Shown piece after piece: positions 20,801 through 33,378 of a stretch of DNA of 64,000 nt; position 1 is the first letter of the stretch; every line of letters starts with the position of its first letter. The notes beneath the pieces were generated by a model. The model was not told the DNA's origin. It did no database searches and saw nothing but the letters and a program-made list of their open reading frames with translations. The position numbers and the translations under genes were made by a program. Source of the stretch: Margaritispora aquatica (taxonomy: Eukaryota; Ascomycota; Leotiomycetes; Helotiales; Discinellaceae). The DNA is taken from NCBI GenBank assembly GCA_007644065.1, contig VJWN01000014.1, forward strand, positions 744,001-808,000, read 5' to 3'.

Positions 20801-23800
20801 TGCTAAAATTCAAAATGGAGTTGCTCTTTGGATTAGCGATTCACAATCATATATTTGTGGTGACAACGATTTGTCTAGAGCTGTAAGTATTCTTCTGCAT
20901 ACAGAACATACTTTGCTAACCCAACTAGCTTCTGGCGATGTGGCTCGCAATTGTCGACTATATCCCTCAGGTTTTACAGACTCAACAGCACACAGAAGTT
21001 ATGATTCAATTAGAGAGTCTTCTTTGTTGCGGGCTAGATAGCAAGCACAAGACAATTGTCTCTTCTTCTATTCAATTATGGAATGCTACGTTTGGTTCCT
21101 GCAAAGAACCTCTCGAGTATCCCGATCGGCTTAAAGCGGCGCTTACGAGACTACATCCAATTGCGGATATTCTTCTGCCATGCTTTCCTGACAGTTTGGA
21201 AGATGTACCATCCGCTGATCAAGCTCAACGAGTTGAGTTTGCAGATACTCAAGATGACTCAACTATCTATCCTGGCATTTCTTCCACGGATTCATTCTTA
21301 AAACTTCGCCCTCTCAATCTCCAAGATGAGCAGATATCTCCCACTACGAGGCGCCTTCGACAAACGACTCCTCAGGTGATCATACCATCCTCGCGATCCT
21401 CAACATTAAGGAAGCGATCCCGAGAGCCGACACCTAACGTCCGCGAAAGGCCCTTGAAAAAGAGGGACACCACGCCACGAGCTCGTCACGATGATTCTCA
21501 GGTAGAATTTGAGGCTGTTCCTTCTTCTCCTATCACAGATCGCGTAGCCGAATCCCAATTGTTGACCGAGAAGCAAAAAGAAACTCGAGAACGACAATTC
21601 CTGGATGCAGCAATGTTCCCAGATTTAAGATCCAGTCCAAGAAGACTTCCTACCAAGACACCGATAGAAGGTCCAGAGCTCCCCCAGCATGGGTCAAGAT
21701 CAAGATCTCGAAGCCTGCACACTCCAGAAGCTCCGCGACAGACAACGCCGACACTGGTCATCCCAAGTGATGATGACCAATTCTTCCCTTCCTCGCCAAC
21801 TCCAACACGCTCAGTCCGAGGTGTTGCCCAAGACGTAGACCCACCATCCTCCCCACCCGAGTCAGCTGTCAAGAGGAAGCGTGATCTCGATGTAACAAAC
21901 AGCCTTCCTTCTCATCACAATATTGGCGAAGACACTGATTTGGTGATGTCGGAGGACGCTGTGGTCGACACGGCTGAAGACGAAAGTCCCGTTCACGAAG
22001 AAGGGTCGTCTGTCTTAACTTCATGTCGAAAGACCGATGGAGTGGATGGTGAAGAATCACCAAGGTACCCATCTGCTCAGGTCAATCCAATAGAGTATAC
22101 CATCAGTCACACGTCTTCGATTTGGGATAGTACTGGAGAAGTTCTGCGAGCTTCCACACCACTTGGTGGCCCTTCAGATCAGCTACTAGCAGATGCTCAA
22201 GAGCATGATGTCAACGATCGGAGAGCAAACACTCCTAAAGTCATTCAGTTTTCTACATCGATTGAAAGCAGTGTAGGAGACTTTGGAGCAAATGAGATAG
22301 AGCATGCTCTAATTTTTGATGCAACAAACGATCCAAAGTTACCATCAACACCTACTCGTAACAGACAGTCCTCGCCACTTGGAGAAAGAAGCCCTCAATA
22401 TGTAGACGCACCTACCAGTCCTTCGATATCAGATCCTCTAGAAGAATTTTTTGAGGATGCGGTATCATCCCCGTCACCCGTTGTCCGCGACGGCATAGAG
22501 AAGACCTCCTCTCCTCTCAGCGACATTGACGAGACGAGTATGCTGAGGATTATGGCTGATTATGATGAAGGATTTGGCCGGACAACTAAACAAGTAGCCT
22601 TTATGGAGCAGCAGGCAGGCGAGCTACACCCTCCTACATCAGAACTTGCTTTGGCGGAGGCTACTTCCCCCGCCCAAAAGCCTGCACTAGAGAGGAACAG
22701 TACAGCTCAGGAGCAACAGAACCTAAACAAAGAGATTTTGGTTATATCACCTCAGATTCAGACTTCATCGGTTCCTTCCATCATTCCAGAAACTCCTGGA
22801 CCCGTTACAGTACCTTCTATGGTGTACTACGACGACGACGGAGTAGAAGTTGATATGTCACAGACGATTATTGTTGATGCATCTTGCTATGAAAAGAATC
22901 AACTCACGATCAAACGCCGGGCAGGCCGTACTCCTAACAAGAAGAGGAAATACCAGGAGATCATAGAAAATCGTATCGAAGCGCTTGCCAGTCGGGATGC
23001 TGAATCGGAAGGTGAAGGTACTACATATATTCAACAATCAAAGCTTGTCAAATTGACTCCAGCAGTATCACTATCCCAATCAAAAGAGTCCCCCTCGAAG
23101 TATAGCTCGTCTGCCAAGAAAAAGAGAGGACGTGGACGCCCCAAAGGAGCATCCAAGATCGGGCTCGCTGTCGAATCTAGCTTCGAGGAAGAAGCTAGCC
23201 AGGAGAAATCTCAACTTGAACCAGAATCTGCAGCTGCAGCAAGCCCATTGCTGCAAGAGCAAAGTGTTGTTTCCGTGGAGATTGAACCAGCGGAGATCAA
23301 TAATAGCGCACCTGATCAACCCGACCAAATTGTGTCTCCCAATCAGTTATCAGCAAAATCAGAACAAACGGAGACCACATCTGAGGAAATCCCACAAACT
23401 GCAGCTGCTGATAAGTCGGAGGATGTGGAGATGTCACAGGATCAAGCAATCCCTGCTATTGATGAGATCCACGCTGGTGAACAAACAGATATTGGTGATG
23501 ATATGGTGGAAGCTTCCAGTGCAATTTCCATTGAATCGAGAGACCATAATCAAGAGGAGGTTATGTCTGATAGCCCTGCGGAGCTCGTCGCGGCTGAAAC
23601 GTCAGTTACCGAGGAAGTCCACATTGGAGGGGATGTCAATTCCGCTCAATCAGCATCTGCCATTGGAAAGGGAAGCGAGGTGATGGCCACATCTGAAGCT
23701 CAAGCTGTTGTAGAAGATCCGGGTGTGCAGAGGAAGGTGCAAGAACAACCGGGAGTTGCTGCTAGGATGATTGAAAGTGTAAAGAATAGGCTACGGAGCG

Positions 23801-23925
23801 TCATTGGAGATTTGAATATCTTGGGACTTGGGAGGAGGGATACTCGGGAATTGGAAGATTTGTTTATGGACGCAAAAAGGGCATTATATGACGCCGAGTC
23901 CAGGGGCCGAGGCTCGGCAGACTGA
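17844..23925 (+). CDS. RIF1: RIF1-like telomere-length / replication-timing regulator
   Basis: Two exons (17844-20882 and 20929-23925; 46-bp intron with GTAAGT donor, TTTGCTAAC branch and CTAG acceptor) encode about 2011 residues. The first ATG is at 17844; the frame is open further upstream but only from a GTG. Residues about 150-1050 form a long alpha-helical HEAT-like region matching the Rif1 N-terminal domain (for example LVQQLAGGDRTSKIDAYLML and GKSVVMGRLQSYRNLLRR). Two PP1-docking motifs precede it: KRVGW (71-75, RVxF type) and SILK (112-115). This is the N-terminal arrangement known in yeast Rif1, which recruits PP1 to counter DDK at origins. The C-terminal half is disordered, rich in SP/TP and SQ sites, and holds an AT-hook core (RGRGRPKG, near residue 1745). 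The product should be nuclear, acting at telomeres, late origins and double-strand breaks. Confidence 0.85.
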
Positions 23926-25933
<2,008 letters not shown>

Positions 25934-26424
25934 GGTATTTAGTGGTGGCAGTACGACAGGATTGGGGGCGGGGCTCGCCAAGAGCTCAAATTGTGGTGGT
26001 GAGACCCTAGGGTGACATACAACATGAACGACAGTTACGAGATGATAGACAGTACAGCGTGAAGAGCATGATTTTGTGGTCAGCTGGCATGGGATTGGTC
26101 TGGTGGTGCTATGTGCGCATGAAATGAATGGACTTTCTCCTCTCTGATCAAGGAGCAAATGGGTATGGACTAGAAATCTGATTTCGAATCAAGATATTTT
26201 GCAGTACAATTGCACGAATCTTTTTTGCATCCGGAAGGACAGTGAAAATTATATTTGTTGCCGAGCTGAAGTGACGAGATGACATCTCGCCCCATGCCAA
26301 GTGGCGCCGCTTTCGATTTTGGTTCCAGTTCTTCTATTTACTTGCCATCTAATGCTTCTTGGACACACGGTAACATTTCAATCCACAAACGCATGCAAGA
26401 AACATATCTCCTCGTCTCTGCTCG

Positions 26425-26447
26425 CTTCGCTTGCGCTTGAAGCGAAG
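26425..26447. repeat. Short perfect hairpin (8-bp stem)
   Basis: CTTCGCTT is followed by a 7-nt loop and AAGCGAAG. It lies about 490 bp past the epimerase stop. It may be a chance structure; no function is claimed. Confidence 0.5.
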
Positions 26448-27731
26448 ATTTACTGACCATTTCGCTTGCTACGATCTGATTCTTCCTCCTATATCACTCG
26501 AGAATATGGGAGAGAATAAGAATCGGTGGTAGGGTGAAGAAAATGGAGCTGGGTTCTCTTTGTCTTGCGCATTTGTAAAGTATGAGTGAACGTTTGATGT
26601 GTCTTGTGTGTTTTTGTGGAAATCTTGGAGCAGAATGAAGAACGGATAGATGTTTGTTCAATATCTTCTATGAAGTCTAAACCAAGACCACCGCTAGGTT
26701 AGCCACGCACATGCGAAGCTAGCCAGAAAGACCGTGTAACTTTTTGCATCATATAAGAGTAACCTCGCTGAATCCTTTATTCATCTCGCTCTTGGTATCT
26801 TTTGGGGGTTTAATGACGATTATATATGTATTGGAACAGGCTTGGGGAATCATCTTCAAACCAAAAAGTAAGATTTACAATTTATTTTTGTTGGACGGTT
26901 GGTTATTGTGTTCTTCCAAAAATACAAGCAGTCTAAAGCACTAGCGAAGTGGAATTCAATATCGATCGATACTGATATCTACCGTGAAAATCTAACTGGG
27001 GAAGCAATGGTACGTAACCAAGCCCGGAGGTTGAAACCACATGATCATCTATCACAATGGAAAAGCACAGTGCAGTGTCCTGAAAAGGAAATTTTGTTAC
27101 TTGTCCTGACAACGCGCATCGCAGGTTGATTATTGATCACCTGGAGCTGCATCTGCACTGTCACTACTGGCGAAGAAAACATTCCTACGATGCCATGAGG
27201 CGCTCTGATGCACGAGGTTGCTTTGTCATCGGCTATATGCAGGTTGGTGGAGGAGTTTCCAGTTGGTCTAATTGATGCTCCGTGAGGCCTTTGAAGGTGC
27301 CCTTATAACTTTAGATTTAGCAGTGGTGGAGATAGAATGGGAATACTTACAGATCAGTGATGAAAGCTATTATGAAGTAAAATCTTACATTTCTGAAGTT
27401 TCAAGCCTAGAACATAGTTTGGCGCTCAATATTACCCCACAAAGACAAGGTCACACAAAGGGGAAATATTGAGGCCACGAATAGCATTACACTCCTCGAA
27501 TAGATTCTGCACTTGCACCCACAAGTTCTCGCTAGGGATAATTGTGCTCCTGGCAAATAACAGGGAAGCTGACAAGAGCTTCGCCCTCGCCAAGGCCGCT
27601 CGCTTAACAAAAGCCCCCATGTTGTGTACTCTATTCATGTGCTTACATCACAAGCTTGCATTCTGGCCCCTACAATACAAATGACTAAGTCAATTCTCAA
27701 CTTACCCCAATGTATACGCGAGTTAGAGCTG

Positions 27732-27739
27732 TATAAAAG
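27732..27739 (+). promoter_or_regulatory. TATA box of the PL20 lyase gene
   Basis: TATAAAAG lies 92 bp upstream of the ATG, a position typical for inducible secreted-enzyme genes in fungi. Assigned from motif and distance. Confidence 0.6.
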
Positions 27740-27823
27740 ACAGCTTTTCCTCAATTCTGGATTTTCTTCTTCAGCTCAATGAAATTGAATTAAGCTGAGC
27801 AGTTCAAATCCAAATCTTTCACA

Positions 27824-28726
27824 ATGTTGTTCAAAAATTCTCTCCTGGCGGCCTTCTTAGCTCTAGGCTCGCTTGCGCAAGCCTCCCAGATCTTCTCAAA
27901 TACAGGCACTACCTCTGGCTGGGATGCCATATTCACCGAGGCCTCGGGCACGGTACAACAAGTCACCAATGTCGTCGCTGAAGGCTCGACTGCGCTCAAG
28001 ATGACGCAAGTCTATACTGGCTATGGAGGGCGCTATCATTCTGAAGTGCACAAGTACAAGTACGTTTTCCAATGACCAGATTCACATCTCCGAATTTGGG
28101 GTCGTTCAAAATGAGGTTGGATCGTAGCTGACGGCTGAGCAGTGTGTACAAGAAAGGCGACACGGGGTTCTATGGCTTCAATTTCAGACTCCAGGATAGT
28201 TGGCAATTCAGCCCAGCTCAAAGCTATAATATTGCGCAGTTCATTGCCGATTTCACAGATTTGGGCTGTAGCGAGACGTACATGCCAAGTACGATGATCT
28301 GTACGTCTTCCCTTCTCTCTCTACGCGCATCCTGCTAACATGACCACAGGGCTAGAAGGCAACCAGCTCAACACGCGCGTGAAAACCGGCTCCGTCTGCC
28401 CCAAGTCCAGCCAAGTCACCACGACCTTCCCCAACATCGCGACCGTGTCCGCCGGCGCCTGGCACAAGATCGTGCTGCAGGTGTCGTGGAAGTCCGATGG
28501 AACCGGCTTCTTCAAGCTGTGGTTCGATGGCACCAAGGTCGTCGAGCAGTATAACATCAACACGAACGTGGATGATGGACGGTATTTCCAGTTCCGCGTC
28601 GGTCTGTATGCGAATGGTTGGTATGATGATGGTGGCATGGTCGGCACCCAGGGCACGAGACAGGTTTGGTATGATGAGATTGCGGCTGGGACCACGTTCG
28701 CGGATGCCGATTCAGCGCAGTGGTAG
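27824..28726 (+). CDS. Secreted glucuronan lyase, polysaccharide lyase family 20
   Basis: Three exons (27824-28059, 28143-28300, 28350-28726) encode 256 residues, the normal length for PL20. Residues 1-20 (MLFKNSLLAAFLALGSLAQA) are a signal peptide. The mature part is a beta-jelly-roll lyase: the family is known for endolytic beta-elimination of beta-1,4-glucuronan. Recognisable blocks include YTGYGGRYHSEVHKYN, GDTGFYGFNFRLQDSWQF, YNIAQFIADFTD, GAWHKIVLQVSW, GFFKLWFDGTKVVEQYN and YFQFRVGLYANGWYDDGG. Introns are short (83 and 49 bp), with GTACGT donors and CAG acceptors; codons split across both joins are restored correctly. The enzyme would act outside the cell on glucuronan-like polysaccharides of algal, bacterial or fungal origin. 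It stands alone, with no other uronate-degradation genes nearby. Confidence 0.88.
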
Positions 28727-29661
28727 GTTTTTGGAGAGACTAGAATGTGCGAGCTGGATGACTTAGTCCTAAGTGGGAGTGTGGGAAAAAAGGATGGGAA
28801 ATAAATAAATTCGTTAAAAGTCTTAGATTCCGCGAAGAAAAATAGGAGGATTGAACAGTTAGTCAACGTGCTTTTAACATGAAGACTCAACCCAATCTTA
28901 TACTTGTATATGAATGATCCTGTCTTAACCAAAACAATACTACTTTTATATTGTCATTCGATCTTTCCAATGATACGATGATACAAGCTGAAAGCTACGT
29001 GGCTATGTACCTCACCTCAAGAGAATAGTTTCGCTCGAGGACTGTAGTTGGCTTGCTTAATTCTGACACCACCTCTCATAGAGAAACCTTATCACAGCTG
29101 CCAAAGTAAAGAACCCCATGTGGGTTTTATAGGCTGTCGTTGAAGTATCACTTCTGCACATTTTCGGGTGCACAAGCTTCTCCATTCCTGTATCCGCTTC
29201 AGCGAGCTGCTCTTTCCAAACAATATCCGATTTCAGTTATTGACATACATACCTGACCAAGCCAGCTGAGCTGACAATGGAAATCAGAGTAGGTAACAAC
29301 ATGAGGTGAAACAAACCTGCACAGACGTGCACATATCACTTATTCAAATTGAGAAGTTGTTTTGTTGCTCATAGCAGCGTCATTGACGCGGAATAGTAAT
29401 TAACATTGATACCAACCTCTCTACTCCAATCTATTTATCTATCTATATAACTACCGCTAACAATACATCAGAAATATAAGAATACATAAATTCATCACAA
29501 CACCAACACCAGTACAGTACCACAATATACTCAAAGACGCTAATATGTCACGATGTCCACTCTATTCCACACAATCCAATTCCAAGAAAACGAAGCAATC
29601 TTCTCCCTCCCCTTCTCTTCTCTTCCTCAAAAAACTTCAAACACCAGAAATATCAGCCTCT
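28727..29661. other. Intergenic, convergent 3' ends
   Basis: The PL20 gene and the DUF3494 gene converge here. Apart from the polyadenylation signals and a short TCTA run near 29433-29447, nothing is recognised. Confidence 0.5.
28800..28809 (+). terminator. Polyadenylation signals of the PL20 gene
   Basis: Two overlapping AATAAA hexamers lie 74-83 bp past the stop codon, a usual position for fungal 3' end formation. Confidence 0.5.
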
Positions 29662-31847
29662 TTAGTCCCTACGAAACATATCCCGTGGCACAAACCCACC
29701 ACCACCGGCGACTACGGTACTCGTACAAGCAGTCACCTTCGTGGTCTTCGTAATCAAGAGCGTGACCTTGTCCGTGCTCGTCACCATCTTCGTCTTGTCG
29801 ACGAAGCCCGTGATCACGATCTTCTGCGTCAGCGTCTTGGTGACCTCGACATACGCCGTGACCTTCTCGGTCGTTGTCTGCGTCTTGGTGATGTCCACGT
29901 ACGCAGTGACTTTCTCCGTGGCCGTCTGCGTCTTCGTTTTCAGCACCGTGATCGTGTCCGTGGCGGTCGACGTCTTGGTCGTGTATACAATGTGCGTCGG
30001 CGTGCATGTGGCGTCGCACATGCCGGTCCCGGTTCCGATTCCCGTCCCGCCGCCGCGCTTGGTGGTCGTGCTGGTGGATGTGGAGTTGGTGAAGCGCCAG
30101 GAGGTGGTGGATTTGAGCGTTGATGAAGGCTTGGTGGTGCTGGAGCGGAGGGAGGAGGAGGTTCTGGTGGTTGACATTGTGTAGTTTGAATACGATGAGC
30201 TTGATAAACGAGCTGAGGACGAGGATGACAACCTGCTAGAGGAGGTACTAGTCCTGAATGAGGAAGAGAGCGAAGAATTCCTGCTTGACGATGATGAAGT
30301 GCTGGACGCTGAGGTCAGGATGCTAGATGTGGGAATGAGAGACGTCGAACTTCCTTGCGAAGACGAGATGACTGAGCTAGAAGTTATTGACAAGGACCCG
30401 GTTGTCGACTGTTGCATAGTTGATGTTGAGATTGCCACTGAAGTAGACGGAGAAACTGTGGTACTCGACTGAGTTGCGGAAGATGTAGAAGATAGTACAG
30501 AACTGCTATCCGCACTTGACGAGATCGAAGCACTTGTTGAGATACTGCTGCTATTAGTCATTTACACAACCTTAACATTCACCCTAATTGGAAGACATAC
30601 CTTGACAAAACAACATTAGAGCTCGACAATGAAGCGGAAGCCGACGAACTTGGCACAATAGCAGTGGTGCTTGTAGACACTACTTCGGAAACACTGGCAC
30701 TAATGCTAATACTCACAGACGGCACGGGAACCGTAGTGCTGGAAGAGATTCCTCCTGGAATTGAAGACGTTACGGAGGATACCACACCGACAACCGAGCT
30801 CGTGCCAACATTGGTAGTGCCACCGGTTGTAGAAGTCACAGAACTTCCAGACGAGGTCCCAGAGTTCGGATACGAAGTCGTGGTGACCGAGCTCAAGACA
30901 CTCCCAAGTGTGCTTGTAGATAATACCAGCGATGTTCCGACACTGATTGTAGAAGATGGCTCAAGATACGTAGTCGACGTTACGCCCACAACGGTCGAAC
31001 TCCCTCCCCCTCCCCCGATTGTCGAACTCCCTCCTCCTCCTCCAAAGATCGTCGAAGTCCCCACAAAAACCACTGTACTGCTGCTCACCACCACAACAGG
31101 AGGCGCACACTCCTCCTCGACATTCACCACCACCGTATCCAGCGTCGCAGTCGCAGTCAGGGCAAACAGTCCACCATTAAACACCGCGCGTGTACCAGCC
31201 GTGATACTCGCATACGCCAGCACCACACCCGTGAAATAACTCCCCGCGCCGAAGGTGGCACTACTGCCGATCTGCCAAAAGATCATACAAGGCTTCGCGC
31301 CCCTTGTCAACACCACGCCCGAGGAGGCGGCCGTGGTCAGCGTACTGGCGATTTTGAAATACCACGCATCGGTATCGGATCCAGTGCCAACGAGGACGAG
31401 ATTCCCCGTCAAAGTAGCCGTGCTGAAGGAGTACGTCCCGGGCGGGAGGAACATGCTACCGAGATCTCCAGTTAAAGGGGTCGCGGGGGTGAGGGCCACG
31501 ACGTCATTGTAGGCTGCTACGGCGTCGAAGAGCGGGGTGTCACTGAGGGAGCCGAGTGTCGATGTCCCGAGGAATATGCCAGGTGGGAAGCCGGTGATCG
31601 AGACGCCGCCTGTGCCGATGTCGCCAGCTACGACACTGGTACCGGTGTTGGTGATGCTAGCGCCGGTGAGGACGCCGTAGGTTGATGCGCTGCCGAGGGT
31701 TATCTGTTGTGGGTAGTGTGTCAGTAAGGCATCTTCTTATGATATGGTGCGTTGTATTATGCTAGGAGAGGAATAGGGGAAGAGGCATACTGCTGCTAAA
31801 GTCGAAGCTGCCTGCGCGAGCAGGTACAGGATGATAGCATGACGCAT
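29662..31847 (-). CDS. Secreted DUF3494 (ice-binding-like) protein with Ser/Thr-rich stalk
   Basis: Three exons (complement of 29662-30550, 30601-31703, 31791-31847) encode 682 residues. Exon 1 is a complete 19-residue signal peptide (MRHAIILYLLAQAASTLAA). Residues about 20-215 match the ice-binding-protein-like beta-solenoid (PF11999). They start LGSASTYGVLTGASITNTG and continue TGFPPG, LPPGTYSF, MIFWQIGSSATFGAGSYFTG and YASITAGTRAVFNGGLFALT, ending ATLDTVVV. Residues 220-550 are Ser/Thr/Val-rich, with two GGGGGSST linkers and strong O-glycosylation potential. The last 130 residues hold near-repeats around TEKVTAYVDITKTQT and TEKVTAYVEVTKTLT. There is no hydrophobic C-terminal tail, so no GPI anchor is expected. 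The domain occurs in ice-binding proteins of snow moulds but also in adhesins of non-polar microbes; ice binding is not established here. Confidence 0.85.
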
Positions 31848-33378
31848 GATCGAATAAACCGAGGGTGAAAACCGTAAAGACCAAAAGGACTATTCAAAAC
31901 CTTCTAAGAGAGGCACAAGACTTGACTAGCAGGGCAGAGCAGGATGCGTTCGTTCGTTCGATCAAGGAAGCAACAACGACCACCAAACCATCAGGGGAGG
32001 TTGCAGTATAAGGAGCCCTCACTCCATTCCACTCCACATCATGTACACTCCTAATCAACCCATCGCCAATCGCAATCTATATCATGACGACGGCATAGCA
32101 AGCTGCGTCCGTAACTGTCTCTCCCAATCTCTCTGTTCCTCGCAAGCCGTGAGCGATTGTGACTTCTCAGAGTCAATAAACCTCGAAGCAGCCAGTATAT
32201 CTCATATACAGAACTCGCCACCACATCAAGCGATGCTCAGACAGCTATACTTGAATAGCAGGGCAGACGGGACAGTGGAAAAGCAAATTCATCTCGGTGG
32301 CATTTTATTGATGTTGAGAAAGTTTGAAAAAATCAAGGCAGAGAGAGTTGAATGTCTCGTAGACGGTAGATTTTAGCGAAGCGAGAGCGTGGAGGCGTAC
32401 CCAGCATCCCAGAGAACGGCCTGGATGCGGGTATGGGGGCGTGCAGTAGGGGATAGATGGCAGCGTCGTAGCAACCCGTTTGTATAGTTTGCAGATCAAC
32501 GGGCTCGTTGGATGGGAATGCCTCTCCCAATTCCCAGGCGACGAACCGCAATGTAGATATTCAGGTACGGAGAGACTCGGTACAAAATAGTGCATCCAAG
32601 CCGCTGTCAAATGCGGCTTGAAATCGATAGCGCTCTCGATGCCCAAGGCTGAAGCTGTCTATATCCATTGACCAATGAGAACGAAATAGTGTATCAAAAG
32701 ATGCAGAAATCAAAGCGAGTAACATTCACTTGTATCAATGCCAATTCGAACACATTTTCAAACAGAAACCAGCATTATAAGAAGTCAAGACTGGAAAAAA
32801 GAAAAGTAAACACAAACGACCTCATGGTATCTCACTTTCCCAGGCACTAGAAAACAACAAAGGAAAACGAGATAAAAAAAGGTCTCAGACCCCTTTCTAG
32901 GGTGCTTCGCTAGGCGTTAGCTTGCCGCTGAGACATTTGGTGGGTGGTGATTATGGTTGCAGGGAAAGGTCTGAGCTGGAGGCTCAAAATGGACAGCTTA
33001 GTATTGATATCGAGAGTAGAAATCGGGCACGAGAGGAGTATATGTTGGTGGCGATTATTGCATGGGGAATTGTGAGGGAAAAACATGCACTTGCTGCATG
33101 ACGTGTGAAAAACGATACCCACATGGAAATGGGGAAAATCGAAAGAGCATGAAGGGGTATTTTCAAATGTAATATCAATAAGAAAGCAACCAGCGCATGC
33201 CTATAGCCGCTGCCATGTCGATATATAATTACCTCCTTCCATCACACTTTCTCCGCAACCCATGAAACGCCACTGGGAGCTCTGTCCCATCGATGCAATT
33301 ATGCAGATTAGCCAGTGCTAACAAAAATAACCGGCACAATACCTTCATACAAAAGTCCTTCCTTCTCTTCTCTTCCTT
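31848..33378. other. Intergenic region
   Basis: About 1.5 kb between the start of the DUF3494 gene and the 3' end of the ABC transporter gene. Read on the minus strand, a CCCCT stress-response-like element and a TTATAC TATA-like element lie about 150 bp before the DUF3494 start (around 31993-32011). The rest shows no gene. Confidence 0.45.

Larger units (their letters stand above)
25934..27823. other. Intergenic region
   Basis: About 1.9 kb between the epimerase and glucuronan lyase genes, with no supportable gene. A perfect 8-bp inverted repeat (CTTCGCTT/AAGCGAAG with a 7-nt spacer) lies at 26425-26447. The right end carries the TATA box of the lyase gene. Confidence 0.45.

Noticed and set aside
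30664..31239. 191-codon plus-strand frame
   Set aside because: It is antisense to the Ser/Thr/Val-rich stalk of the DUF3494 protein; simple codon repeats keep the opposite strand open. No family motif.
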